From a virus: DNA of 64,000 bases. The notes beneath the pieces were generated by a model. That model was given only the letters and a program-made list of their open reading frames with translations, had not been told where the DNA came from and ran no database searches. Numbering within the stretch: position 1 is the first letter of the stretch; the number at the start of each line of letters is the position of its first letter. Below are positions 1-6,153 of this stretch, piece by piece. The stretch covers positions 25,836-89,835 of the IMG/VR virus record IMGVR_UViG_3300031957_002677. One strand, given 5' to 3'. Both the position numbers and the translations under genes were made by a program.

Positions 1-156
1 ACGATTGTCTAATGCAACATATTCTGGATTACCATCATCATCAGTCAAATAGCAATCTTCAGCAGTGTAAATCCATGCCGAACAGGGTGCATCTTCTCCC
101 TGAACTTCGATCAGTTTGTTGACACGTTCTTGAAGTTGCTTGAGAGTGTAATTCAT
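1..156 (-). CDS. Hypothetical protein, 3' end beyond window
   Basis: An ATG at 156 opens a frame that runs off the left edge without a stop, giving 52 visible residues. The visible part starts with a short amphipathic helix (LKQLQERVNKLI) and continues into an acidic stretch ending DDDGNPEYVALDN. This resembles the very small conserved early proteins of cyanomyoviruses. It follows the 55-residue gene at 199-366 in the same minus-strand run. I do not recognise a family and assign no function. Confidence 0.6.
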   Translation of the reverse strand, partial: MNYTLKQLQERVNKLIEVQGEDAPCSAWIYTAEDCYLTDDDGNPEYVALDNR

Positions 157-198
157 GATTTAGTCCTAATTTGGATGAGATTTGGAGTTAGTTAGGAG

Positions 199-366
199 TT
201 AAAAGACGTTTGTCCATCTTTCGTGCTGTATTCTGGTGATTCTACCATCATCAAGTAGATTATCACAGACACGACAGAAAACATCGAACTTTTCTAATCT
301 TGTCATGTTAGAGTCAATGCCAGTTGCAGTTTTTCCAACGACTTTGAGAACTTGATGTTTGAGCAT
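199..366 (-). CDS. Small hypothetical protein (55 aa)
   Basis: I chose the ATG at 366 because it lies 4 bases after the stop of the upstream gene, in the junction TAACATCATG, which is identical to the junction before the next gene upstream. The product starts MLKHQVLKVV and contains two cysteines spaced CRVC (about residues 31-34), with basic and acidic residues mixed. It belongs to a run of small early genes. A longer frame opening at 402 would overlap the upstream gene. I do not recognise a family. Confidence 0.5.
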   Translation of the reverse strand: MLKHQVLKVVGKTATGIDSNMTRLEKFDVFCRVCDNLLDDGRITRIQHERWTNVF

Positions 367-370
367 GATG

Positions 371-550
371 TTAGTTAGTGACGTAGGTTTGTGCGATTGC
401 ATCAGACTTGAATCGTCTGCATAACTTAAACAACAGTTTTAAGTCATCCTTAATCACATATCGGAACGAGGATGATTCAATCACAAAGTTACCATCTTCC
501 AACCATACTTGTGGGAGTTTCTTTTTGTAGATCGGGAAGTCAGTTGGCAT
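371..550 (-). CDS. Small hypothetical protein (59 aa)
   Basis: The ATG at 550 follows the upstream stop by 4 bases (TAACATCATG). The product begins MPTDFPIYKKKLPQVWLEDG and is rich in aromatic and basic residues, with no membrane segment and no recognisable motif. Two possible earlier starts would overlap the upstream 55-residue gene. It is co-directional and tightly packed with its neighbours, which suggests one early transcript. Function unknown. Confidence 0.5.
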   Translation of the reverse strand: MPTDFPIYKKKLPQVWLEDGNFVIESSSFRYVIKDDLKLLFKLCRRFKSDAIAQTYVTN

Positions 551-554
551 GATG

Positions 555-722
555 TTAGTTGATGGGGAAGTTGGTGCAGACTGCATCACATAGAATGCGA
601 GTTAAATCATCACGTTCTCCCTGATATTGTTCAAGATGATCGTTGAAAAATCCATCAACAATAGCATCAATGTCTTCCATCAATTGTTCTCTTTGTGATA
701 ACATTTCGAGTTGATCGTTCAT
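555..722 (-). CDS. Small acidic hypothetical protein (55 aa)
   Basis: The frame runs from an ATG at 722 to a TAA at 555-557 and encodes a 55-residue acidic protein beginning MNDQLEMLSQREQLMEDIDA. The first 40 residues look helical (leucines spaced with Glu, Asp and Gln). It fills what would otherwise be a 200-base hole between two coding frames and shares the TAACATCATG junction with the next gene. I do not recognise the family. Being small, it rests on packing and composition only. Confidence 0.5.
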   Translation of the reverse strand: MNDQLEMLSQREQLMEDIDAIVDGFFNDHLEQYQGERDDLTRILCDAVCTNFPIN

Positions 723-759
723 TTGAAGAGTGTGGAATAGGATTTGATAAGTGACATAA

Positions 760-1014
760 TCACCAACGAGTTTGAATCAGTGCAGAGTTGAAAAGTTGTG
801 GTTCTGTATGAAGATCAGTCACTTCATAGTTGTAACCATAAACACGATTGTCAACCTCTTTTTCAAACGATTCTTTGTTGATGTAGGACTTAGATTGCAT
901 GTCATTAGCAAATGTAACCGTCTTATACATTAGACGCTCACTGATACTTCCATCAGCATATTTGACGGGGTAGAAGTCAACAACCATGTTTCCGTGCTGT
1001 GCTGTGAGTTGCAT
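760..1014 (-). CDS. Hypothetical protein (84 aa)
   Basis: This is the first gene after the promoter at 1031-1097, with its ATG at 1014 preceded by an AAAGAAACGGATTCAACCCG leader. The product is soluble-looking, with beta-strand-like alternation (MVVDFYP, YEVTDLH) and no cysteine. The same promoter block precedes other small early genes in this window, so it is probably expressed early. I do not recognise a family. Confidence 0.55.
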   Translation of the reverse strand: MQLTAQHGNMVVDFYPVKYADGSISERLMYKTVTFANDMQSKSYINKESFEKEVDNRVYGYNYEVTDLHTEPQLFNSALIQTRW

Positions 1015-1030
1015 CGGGTTGAATCCGTTT

Positions 1031-1097
1031 CTTTGACTCTTTAATAATACACGAGATCGGGGTCAAATCAAGCAATGGTGGACACTTTGACCAACTG
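1031..1097 (-). promoter_or_regulatory. Early promoter with upstream dyad element (site A)
   Basis: Reading the minus strand, CAGTTGGTCAAAGTGTCCAC (1097-1078) is followed after a fixed gap by TGTATTATTAAAGAGTCAAA, with -10-like TATTAT at 1049-1044. The second block is identical in sites B and D. The 24-base gap between the two blocks is identical in sites B and C. A weak -35 (TTGATT) lies 16 bases before the -10. It should drive the gene at 760-1014 and those below it. Confidence 0.7.
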
Positions 1098-1655
1098 TCA
1101 CAAGGGCAGCACTGCTCTTGATTGTTGTTGTTTTGGAACTTGAAGTTCTTCCATTATAATTTGCTTGGGTAAAAAGTTCCAACAATAGTAACTACTACTG
1201 AATGTAATCTTGTCGTTTGGTCTACCATCAGGAGAGTGAAACTTCATCCTCTTATCAAACATCAACAGTTGTAGATCCTTATCCTTAAACAACTGTTTCG
1301 GTGCAGAATCATTCAACCAAGTGTTAGTCATAATCAACGCAAATGGTTTATTAAATGATAATGCACGTTCAAAAAACTTACGTTTGTTTGTGAATGGTGG
1401 ATTGGATACAATCACATCCCAATGCACTTCAGGTTCCCAAGTTAGGAAGTCTTGACCAGTATCAAGATGTGACATTACAATTTGATTAGTCTGACCAATT
1501 TGCTGAACAAACTGACTCTCAACTTTATCGAATGGACACCAAACAATAGCATCCTCTGGGATGTACTTCAGGATGGGAGTAACACCATATTCAGGTGTAT
1601 ATGCTTCATCACCACCACCGTGACCATATGCCAGTTTTTTACTATCAATACTCAT
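1098..1655 (-). CDS. DNA adenine-type methyltransferase (NPPF motif)
   Basis: This is a 185-residue S-adenosylmethionine-dependent methyltransferase of the small phage type. The catalytic motif IV is NPPF at residues 85-88 in the context WDVIVSNPPFTNKRKFFERA, the amino-methyltransferase signature (N6-adenine or N4-cytosine). A likely motif I/II region is VWCPFDKVES at 38-47, an abbreviated form seen in phage Dam-like enzymes. The expected activity is methylation of phage or host DNA; the target sequence cannot be read from the gene. Its ATG follows the stop of the nuclease-like gene at 1657-2160 by one base, so the two are almost certainly translated together. Adenine rather than cytosine-N4 specificity is a guess. 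Confidence 0.8.
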   Translation of the reverse strand: MSIDSKKLAYGHGGGDEAYTPEYGVTPILKYIPEDAIVWCPFDKVESQFVQQIGQTNQIVMSHLDTGQDFLTWEPEVHWDVIVSNPPFTNKRKFFERALSFNKPFALIMTNTWLNDSAPKQLFKDKDLQLLMFDKRMKFHSPDGRPNDKITFSSSYYCWNFLPKQIIMEELQVPKQQQSRAVLPL

Positions 1656-1656
1656 A

Positions 1657-2160
1657 TCAACCTAAAATACATGTGCCAACAGCATAAATCTCTTTCTTAC
1701 TAATTGTAGCAGAAAGACGGGGATCTTTGTGGTTTCCATTGATTTTTCTAGTCCAATCTTTCTTCAACTTAGGAAGAAGAATTGAAAGAACGTCATCACC
1801 ACTTAATCTCCACACTTCTACCACTTTACCGTCCTCATATCGTGCAATGAAGTGATTATCATACTTACCAATTTTATTGTTGATAAGATAATCTTCCTGA
1901 TCTTCCCAAGTGTCTTGAACACTAATACCATTATATGTGCCATTGATGTTTTTGGCAATAGTAGATTTATATTCTAAAGGTTTGCCATCTTTATCAAAAG
2001 CATCCGCACCACTGTAATCATCTGCTACAGTATGACCCAGCAATCCTGCTAAGTGAATCTCACGGGATCGAGCATATGAGAAAGGATCACCCCAACCTTG
2101 TTCTCCACAAAGTGAATACATCTCTTCAAACAGTTGTTGAAACTTTTGTTCGGGTGTCAT
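1657..2160 (-). CDS. Putative PD-(D/E)XK endonuclease, possible restriction enzyme
   Basis: The product has 167 residues from the ATG at 2160; an in-frame TTG two codons upstream is less likely. Residues 51-65 contain GADAFD followed by EYK, matching the D-(9)-ExK spacing of PD-(D/E)XK nucleases (D53, E63, K65). The region between is a predicted beta hairpin (KDGKPLEY). The N-terminal segment SREIHLAGLLGHTV is also typical of type II enzymes, where an active-site acid precedes the core. It lies immediately upstream of the methyltransferase and is nearly fused to it by spacing, which suggests a type II restriction-modification pair or a host-DNA-degrading nuclease with a protective partner. 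I do not recognise a specific family. Confidence 0.5.
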   Translation of the reverse strand: MTPEQKFQQLFEEMYSLCGEQGWGDPFSYARSREIHLAGLLGHTVADDYSGADAFDKDGKPLEYKSTIAKNINGTYNGISVQDTWEDQEDYLINNKIGKYDNHFIARYEDGKVVEVWRLSGDDVLSILLPKLKKDWTRKINGNHKDPRLSATISKKEIYAVGTCILG

Positions 2161-2162
2161 AA

Positions 2163-2345
2163 TCAATAAGAATAGGTTGAGAGGTTACGAGCAGGAACGT
2201 GATAACTATTGTCAGGTTTGTTTGCATCGAAAACCCATACTAGTTCATCATCGGATGCTTTGTAAACATCCATGGCAAACATAGGAACAAGTTTGACCAT
2301 CAGAGCACCCCAGTGGTATTCGGTTTCAAAGTCGAGAGTCAGCAT
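2163..2345 (-). CDS. Small hypothetical protein (60 aa)
   Basis: I placed the start at the ATG at 2345 because a longer frame (from 2426) would translate through the promoter block at 2356-2378. The product begins MLTLDFETEYHWGALMVKLV and is acidic and soluble, with a Tyr-rich end. Its stop is 2 bases before the ATG of the nuclease-like gene. It heads the unit containing that gene and the methyltransferase. No family recognised. Confidence 0.55.
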   Translation of the reverse strand: MLTLDFETEYHWGALMVKLVPMFAMDVYKASDDELVWVFDANKPDNSYHVPARNLSTYSY

Positions 2346-2355
2346 AGGTCTGTTG

Positions 2356-2422
2356 CTTTGACTCTTTAATAATACACGATTTTGGGGTGCTGTGGTGGTT
2401 TGGTGGACACTTTGACCAACTG
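2356..2422 (-). promoter_or_regulatory. Early promoter with upstream dyad element (site B)
   Basis: The minus strand has CAGTTGGTCAAAGTGTCCAC at 2422-2403 and TATTATTAAAGAGTCAAAG at 2374-2356. Both blocks match site A base for base, and so does the 24-base gap, although the gap sequence differs (GC-rich here, with no -35-like hexamer). This argues that the upstream element replaces the -35. The ATG of the downstream gene (2345) follows at once. It controls the gene at 2163-2345, the nuclease-like gene and the methyltransferase. Confidence 0.7.
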
Positions 2423-2441
2423 GCACACCCAGACTTTAATT

Positions 2442-2672
2442 CTATTCTCTTTCGAGTGTAAGATCGGGTGCGAAGAATATCTCTACACCACCATCTTGAG
2501 GGTCTTGACCATCAACAATCCACTCTTCATAGCAAGCAATTGCATCAAAGTTGCGGTTATCTGCTGCACAAGTTGTCATTGCTTTGAAGTAAGTCTCTCC
2601 CATAGCATCAATCAATTCATCATTATCATTGCTCTGGTTGAATGTGAAAAGGTCCAAAGTGGTGTTAAACAT
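2442..2672 (-). CDS. Acidic hypothetical protein (76 aa)
   Basis: The product starts MFNTTLDLFTFNQSNDNDEL and is strongly acidic, with two cysteines (about residues 35 and 47) and an Asp/Gln/Gly-rich loop (DGQDPQDGG). Its ATG lies 2 bases after the stop of the metalloprotease-like gene, so they are probably cotranslated. There is no membrane segment and no motif I can name. It sits at the end of the unit that starts at promoter C. Confidence 0.55.
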   Translation of the reverse strand: MFNTTLDLFTFNQSNDNDELIDAMGETYFKAMTTCAADNRNFDAIACYEEWIVDGQDPQDGGVEIFFAPDLTLERE

Positions 2673-2674
2673 GT

Positions 2675-3001
2675 TTAGTTAGTGAATTGGTTGAAGAGAA
2701 TAGATTCTAAAGAATATGCTTCGTTTTCTCTCTCTTCGTCATCAAATTGTCCACTCTCATTTTGAACAACGTGAACTAATTCGTGCAGCAATGTGGTGAT
2801 ATAGTCCTTTTCATTCAGATCATTGTGAATCTGAACAAATTGCTCATCACCATTAACCTCAGTAAATCCAAAGGCATTATCATCACTTAGGTCAGTGTGA
2901 TAAACCTCAACGTCACTGTCAATCTCGTATTTGGTTGTAAAGAATTCAAACACACTTTGAGTGAGGTGAGTGTGTTGAGACTTGCCAGAGGTGAATAACA
3001 T
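2675..3001 (-). CDS. Small zincin-type metalloprotease-like protein (HEXXH)
   Basis: This 108-residue protein has the zinc-protease signature LLHELVHVVQNE, with HELVH at residues 73-77, followed by a Glu-rich segment (RENEAYSLES, about 91-100). A Glu there could serve as third zinc ligand, as in minimal gluzincins. The N-terminal half is a predicted beta sheet. Such tiny HEXXH proteins are found in cyanophages and may be proteases or inactive relics. No signal peptide is visible, so it acts in the cytoplasm if at all. Its start overlaps the upstream stop (TGATG). Substrate unknown. Confidence 0.6.
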   Translation of the reverse strand: MLFTSGKSQHTHLTQSVFEFFTTKYEIDSDVEVYHTDLSDDNAFGFTEVNGDEQFVQIHNDLNEKDYITTLLHELVHVVQNESGQFDDEERENEAYSLESILFNQFTN

Positions 3002-3243
3002 CAGTAGGAAACTGCGAAAGTGTTGTTAAGTTTGTCTTGAGTTACTGTCTCCTTGCCAGACAACATGCTGAATTGATCATACAAAATCCAGGCATCTGCG
3101 TCTTCTGAAATAACAGCAAAACCGAAACATCCTGCCATTGGCATCATGTATTTGCCATGATTTTCTGCCTGTTTGAGTGATGAAAATCCACGGGCAGTGA
3201 TTGTCCAATCCTTACCAAAGTAAGCACAGATGAAGTCTTGCAT
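3001..3243 (-). CDS. Hypothetical protein (80 aa)
   Basis: The product begins MQDFICAYFGKDWTITARGF and contains a Met/Gly-rich segment (MMPMAGCFGFAV) flanked by beta-like strands. It is the first gene after promoter C, and its stop overlaps the start of the HEXXH protein, so the two are probably coupled. I do not recognise a family. The Met/Gly segment is too short to be a membrane span. Confidence 0.5.
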   Translation of the reverse strand: MQDFICAYFGKDWTITARGFSSLKQAENHGKYMMPMAGCFGFAVISEDADAWILYDQFSMLSGKETVTQDKLNNTFAVSY

Positions 3244-3254
3244 GGGTTGAATTC

Positions 3255-3321
3255 CTTTGACTCCTATAGAATACAGGAAAACGAGTCCAGATCAACCGAT
3301 AGTGGACACTTCGACCAACTG
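3255..3321 (-). promoter_or_regulatory. Early promoter with upstream dyad element (site C)
   Basis: The minus strand has CAGTTGGTCGAAGTGTCCAC at 3321-3302, one base different from sites A and B. After the same 24-base gap comes a diverged core, TGTATTCTATAGGAGTCAAA, with -10 TATTCT at 3273-3268. The leader continues AGGAATTCAACCCATG, including a plausible Shine-Dalgarno AGGA. It drives 3001-3243 and the genes below. Confidence 0.65.
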
Positions 3322-3360
3322 TCCACCAGTCAGAGCAAGGGATCTCAAGGTGATATAAAC

Positions 3361-3429
3361 TGATTTTTCCATATTTTAATCTGAAATGGGCATCAGGTCA
3401 TCCCCAACAACAAAACTATGGAAAAATCA
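3361..3429. repeat. Perfect 13-bp inverted repeat, 43-base loop
   Basis: TGATTTTTCCATA at 3361-3373 and TATGGAAAAATCA at 3417-3429 are exact reverse complements. The right arm begins just after the stop of the minus-strand membrane-protein gene (3432). On the minus transcript this forms a long AU-rich hairpin between that stop and the next promoter (site C). It could be a terminator or a transcript-stabilising structure, or a protein-binding dyad. The intervening 43 bases contain no frame of note. Confidence 0.5.
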
Positions 3430-3431
3430 AT

Positions 3432-3767
3432 TTACTTATCCCACCAGTGTCGAGTTTTGTCTGCAATCCACCCCAAACCACAAATTGCTGCGATGGGTAC
3501 AATAATCCACCAGAACTCCATGATCAACCAAGTTACAAAAACTATGCAACCAAGTATAAACCATCCACCCATATCTCCTGCGGAAGATATAAAGGAAGAA
3601 CTCTGACCATCTTCAAGTGAACCTACTTCTACAAGATTAGAAATAGATTCTGCACCATAAATGTATCTAAATTGTTTTTCAGCACCAGAATAACTACTAG
3701 AATTAACTTCTAAAGTTTGATATCCACCTTCAGACCCCAACCAACATTTTGCACGATAAGTTGCCAT
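3432..3767 (-). CDS. Small inner-membrane protein (111 aa)
   Basis: The N-terminal about 60 residues are soluble and beta-like (MATYRAKCWLGSEGGYQTLE). Then come two adjacent hydrophobic segments, approximately WFILGCIVFVTWLIM and WWIIVPIAAICGLGWIA, separated by only Glu-Phe. This looks like a helical hairpin or one long re-entrant span. The C-terminus is basic (DKTRHWWDK). No signal peptide is present. It follows the deaminase-like gene with a gap of 3 bases. It may be a phage membrane protein made early in infection; the role is unknown. Confidence 0.6.
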   Translation of the reverse strand: MATYRAKCWLGSEGGYQTLEVNSSSYSGAEKQFRYIYGAESISNLVEVGSLEDGQSSSFISSAGDMGGWFILGCIVFVTWLIMEFWWIIVPIAAICGLGWIADKTRHWWDK

Positions 3768-3770
3768 CAG

Positions 3771-4157
3771 TCAATCCTCCCAATGTTCATAAGACCATTT
3801 GTTATTAGTGACAGAGTAGTAAACATCTTTGATGCCACATTCTCTGAGGTATGCTTCGCAAATTGGGCAAGGTCTTGCCATCCTAAGTTCAGTTTGATTA
3901 CGACCTCCCAAACGTGCAACAATAATTTTATCCCCATCTTCTTTAGATTTAACTAAAGCAGATAATTCTGCGTGAAGATAGATTTTTTGTGGTCGTCCTA
4001 CTTTTCGTGCCCAATGTGCTTGAAGTGGATGAGTTTTCTTCTCATTGTTAGTTGCACAGACAAGAACACGATTCTTTTTAAGTAGAATAGCACCAACCTT
4101 TTTCTTTGAAGGTGATGATTCTGCGACCTCAGTTGCAAGTTTGAAAAGATTTTCCAT
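3771..4157 (-). CDS. Cytidine/deoxycytidylate deaminase-family protein
   Basis: The 128-residue product shows the zinc-dependent deaminase signature: HAE at 62-64 (His zinc ligand, Glu proton shuttle) and PCPIC at 96-100 (two Cys ligands, C97 and C100). The order and spacing fit the dCMP/cytidine deaminase fold. Phage enzymes of this type usually convert dCMP to dUMP and so feed thymidylate synthesis. That fits thyX in the same genome, but the substrate is not provable from motifs. It is shorter than T4 dCMP deaminase and lacks the allosteric insert. The ATG overlaps the stop of the upstream gene. Confidence 0.7.
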   Translation of the reverse strand: MENLFKLATEVAESSPSKKKVGAILLKKNRVLVCATNNEKKTHPLQAHWARKVGRPQKIYLHAELSALVKSKEDGDKIIVARLGGRNQTELRMARPCPICEAYLRECGIKDVYYSVTNNKWSYEHWED

Positions 4158-4468
4158 CAGCAGTCTTCCGACGAGGTTTCTTCTTCAGAGTTCCAAAAAT
4201 CTTCCCAATCTGCATCATCTGCATCTCTGACTGCATTGAATTTTTCAAGCAGTCGTGAACACTTTTGCTCATATCTTGCAAAGTATTCATGACTACCACG
4301 GACCTCTGCAATAATATCATCAAATAGTTCTTCCATTGATGTTTCTTCATCTGAAATGTAGTCAAAGATGACATCATTCAGACGTTCACGACGTTGCTCA
4401 GAGTAAGACATATTAAGAAATCTGTTTTTATCGTAGTCCATAAGTGATTGAATAGTAGGATAACACAT
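4157..4468 (-). CDS. Acidic hypothetical protein (103 aa)
   Basis: The N-terminal 35 residues are neutral to basic (MCYPTIQSLMDYDKNRF). The rest is acidic and predicted helical, ending in a Glu/Asp/Ser-rich tail (DADDADWEDFWNSEEETSSED). It immediately precedes the deaminase-like gene with a stop/start overlap at 4157, which suggests coexpression. No motif recognised. The acidic tail resembles proteins that contact nucleic-acid-binding partners, but that is only an impression. Confidence 0.5.
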   Translation of the reverse strand: MCYPTIQSLMDYDKNRFLNMSYSEQRRERLNDVIFDYISDEETSMEELFDDIIAEVRGSHEYFARYEQKCSRLLEKFNAVRDADDADWEDFWNSEEETSSEDC

Positions 4469-4499
4469 TGTAATTTAGTAGGTAAATGCTTCAGAAAAA

Positions 4500-4685
4500 T
4501 TACTCAAAGCATGGAATCTTTGATTTTGCCTCTGCTTCATACTTTTCAGCATAAACACCAGCAATCCATTCAGTTTCGAGTTGTGTTGGTTGCTCACCGT
4601 ATCCAATTTGTGGACCTAAATCGGATTTACGACCGACCCAGATACGTTGCCGAGTTTGAAGATTTGATGCTTGTGAGAGGATCAT
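4500..4685 (-). CDS. Small hypothetical protein (61 aa)
   Basis: The start is set at the ATG at 4685, preceded by AAAGGAACACAACC. The longer frame from 4730 would read through promoter D. The product begins MILSQASNLQTRQRIWVG and is soluble, with a charged C-terminal helix ending in a single Cys. It lies at the head of the unit that includes the deaminase-like gene. No family recognised. Confidence 0.5.
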   Translation of the reverse strand: MILSQASNLQTRQRIWVGRKSDLGPQIGYGEQPTQLETEWIAGVYAEKYEAEAKSKIPCFE

Positions 4686-4695
4686 GGTTGTGTTC

Positions 4696-4762
4696 CTTTG
4701 ACTCTTTAATAATACACGACTGAGAGGCATCTACAAGGGTCTGTGTGCCACTTGTTTCATCG
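4696..4762 (-). promoter_or_regulatory. Early promoter, degenerate upstream element (site D)
   Basis: The core TATTATTAAAGAGTCAAAG at 4714-4696 is identical to sites A and B. The expected position of the upstream element (4762-4743) keeps only part of the motif (AAGTG then CAC), because it overlaps the 3' end of the ligase-like coding sequence. This site shows that the core block can occur with a weakened upstream element. It should drive 4500-4685 and the deaminase-like gene. Confidence 0.55.
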
Positions 4763-5641
4763 TCCAGGTGTCTCCCAACGTTTCGGCATATTAAAGTTGA
4801 ACATCGAGAAAATTTCACGATCTACAAGTTTAACAACCTGACCAGATTCATCAGCAATAGTGAAACCTTCCTGCTTGATTTGCAGAGACCCAATGAAAGA
4901 CTTGGGACAATTTGTGATCTTGATACTATCCATCAGATCCTCTTTCATCTCAATCACAGTGAGATAAAGACTTGCAAGTTTAGGACAATCAAACACCAAC
5001 GTAAGCAATTCATGCGTCAGTTCTTTTTGTTCTCGAATGAAAGCATTGATGATTTTCTTACAGCAATCTGATGTACGTTTGTCCAGGAACTTAACATCAC
5101 TAACATCAATTTGTGGTGTTTTTGGTCCTGGCATCCAATCGACGCAAGGTTGAACCCACTTAACCTTTTGATTGTCAACAAAATGCTCTTTAAGTGGAGA
5201 TGCTACAGCATTGCGAAGATCATCTTCTGCAAAGTATTCAGTATGAGGTGCAACAATAAACTTTTGTGTTACATACTCGGGAAATTCATAAGAGATTGTA
5301 TTCTGAGTGAAAATACGTTCAGCACCCCAACCAAGAAAGTCACCTTGAAAGATTCGATCAGTGCGAGGGAGAAATTGATAAGCAAGATGAAGAATCTCTG
5401 CCATCTCACCATCATAGAAGAAATCAATTTCTTCAGATGAGTGTGCAATACGAATCTTTTTCTTGTTGAAAACTGCTTTGTTACCAACGAAAAATGTGCC
5501 AGTGGCAGGATCTTTACCCCAAACAATAGCAATACCATCCATCTTCACACTTGCATGTGTGAAATTGTAAAGTAGATCAATGGCAGAAAGATCACCAGTC
5601 AGGATGCAATCTTCTGGATGTTCTTGGTGCTTGTTTTGCAT
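4757..5641 (-). CDS. Ligase-like covalent nucleotidyltransferase (KxDG)
   Basis: The 294-residue product carries motifs of the DNA/RNA ligase and capping-enzyme superfamily. Residues 33-36 are KMDG (nucleotidyl-lysine K33). A motif III-like segment IFQGDFLGWG and a C-terminal pair EGFTIAD then VVKLVDREIF match motifs IV and V. This would adenylylate Lys33 and act on nucleic-acid ends. T4-like cyanophages carry a related, little-studied family that I recall as DUF6267. I chose the ATG at 5641 because it leaves a normal leader after the -10 at 5668. The ATG at 5656 would be almost leaderless, and the frame's first Met (5734) lies upstream of the promoter. Confidence 0.65.
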   Translation of the reverse strand: MQNKHQEHPEDCILTGDLSAIDLLYNFTHASVKMDGIAIVWGKDPATGTFFVGNKAVFNKKKIRIAHSSEEIDFFYDGEMAEILHLAYQFLPRTDRIFQGDFLGWGAERIFTQNTISYEFPEYVTQKFIVAPHTEYFAEDDLRNAVASPLKEHFVDNQKVKWVQPCVDWMPGPKTPQIDVSDVKFLDKRTSDCCKKIINAFIREQKELTHELLTLVFDCPKLASLYLTVIEMKEDLMDSIKITNCPKSFIGSLQIKQEGFTIADESGQVVKLVDREIFSMFNFNMPKRWETPGR

Positions 5642-5662
5642 TGTTGTGTTTTTCATACTGTT

Positions 5663-5717
5663 AGTATGGCACGGAACGACAGGGAAATCAAGTGATAGTG
5701 GACACTTCAACCAACTG
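5663..5717 (-). promoter_or_regulatory. Early promoter with upstream dyad element (site E)
   Basis: The minus strand has CAGTTGGTTGAAGTGTCCAC at 5717-5698. There is a -35-like TTGATT further down and a -10 CATACT at 5668-5663, a 29-base separation between element and -10. The core block of sites A, B and D is absent, so the upstream element is conserved independently of the core. It drives the ligase-like gene. Confidence 0.65.
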
Positions 5718-5723
5718 GCACAC

Positions 5724-5819
5724 TCAAAAACCACTCAGCAGAGAATAAGTTAATCGAGTTCCCCAATTCATAATGATGAAGAATGAACCCACGAATATAA
5801 GTTTTTCTTTAGAAGTCAT
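5724..5819 (-). CDS. 31-residue hydrophobic peptide
   Basis: An ATG at 5819 overlaps the stop of the lipoprotein gene in an ATGA junction and opens a 31-codon frame ending in TGA at 5724-5726. The peptide has a charged N-terminus (MTSKEKL) and a hydrophobic middle (IFVGSFFIIMNWG), so it could be a single-span membrane peptide. The coupling arrangement is the main support. Its stop lies just upstream of promoter element E. It could also be a chance frame. Confidence 0.4.
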   Translation of the reverse strand: MTSKEKLIFVGSFFIIMNWGTRLTYSLLSGF

Positions 5820-6094
5820 CGGGAAAGTCTAACATTTGAACCAACACAATGTAGTTGTTCACCAGTCCACACGTTGTGGGTACGATAATTGATTGAAGTT
5901 TCACTTTCAATGGTCCATCCATCATTAAGGTACTTTCGCAACCCATTAACATCTGTGTCAAACTCACAAAATAACCAACCAAAGGTATCTGCGGTTTTCA
6001 CTGATAGATACATATATTCTTTTTCTCTTGCCTCAGAAGAACAACCAGAGAGAAGAAAAATTGCAGTAGCAGAAAGAAGAAATAGTTTTTTCAT
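5816..6094 (-). CDS. Putative lipoprotein, paralogue of 6154-6438
   Basis: The 92-residue protein begins MKKLFLLSATAIFLLSGCSS, a classic lipoprotein signal with lipobox LSGC (Cys at residue 18). After processing it would be anchored in a cell envelope membrane. The mature part (YMYLSVKTADTFGWLFCEF, then YLNDGWTIESETSINYRTHN) aligns along its whole length with the next gene upstream, including two cysteines. That makes the pair tandem paralogues with different export signals. A role in the host envelope during infection is likely (superinfection exclusion is one possibility), but no function is known to me. Confidence 0.7.
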   Translation of the reverse strand: MKKLFLLSATAIFLLSGCSSEAREKEYMYLSVKTADTFGWLFCEFDTDVNGLRKYLNDGWTIESETSINYRTHNVWTGEQLHCVGSNVRLSR

Positions 6095-6153
6095 TGTTTA
6101 GAAGTCATCGATGATAATGTATGGTATTTGTTCATTAAAATACTGAATTTCCA

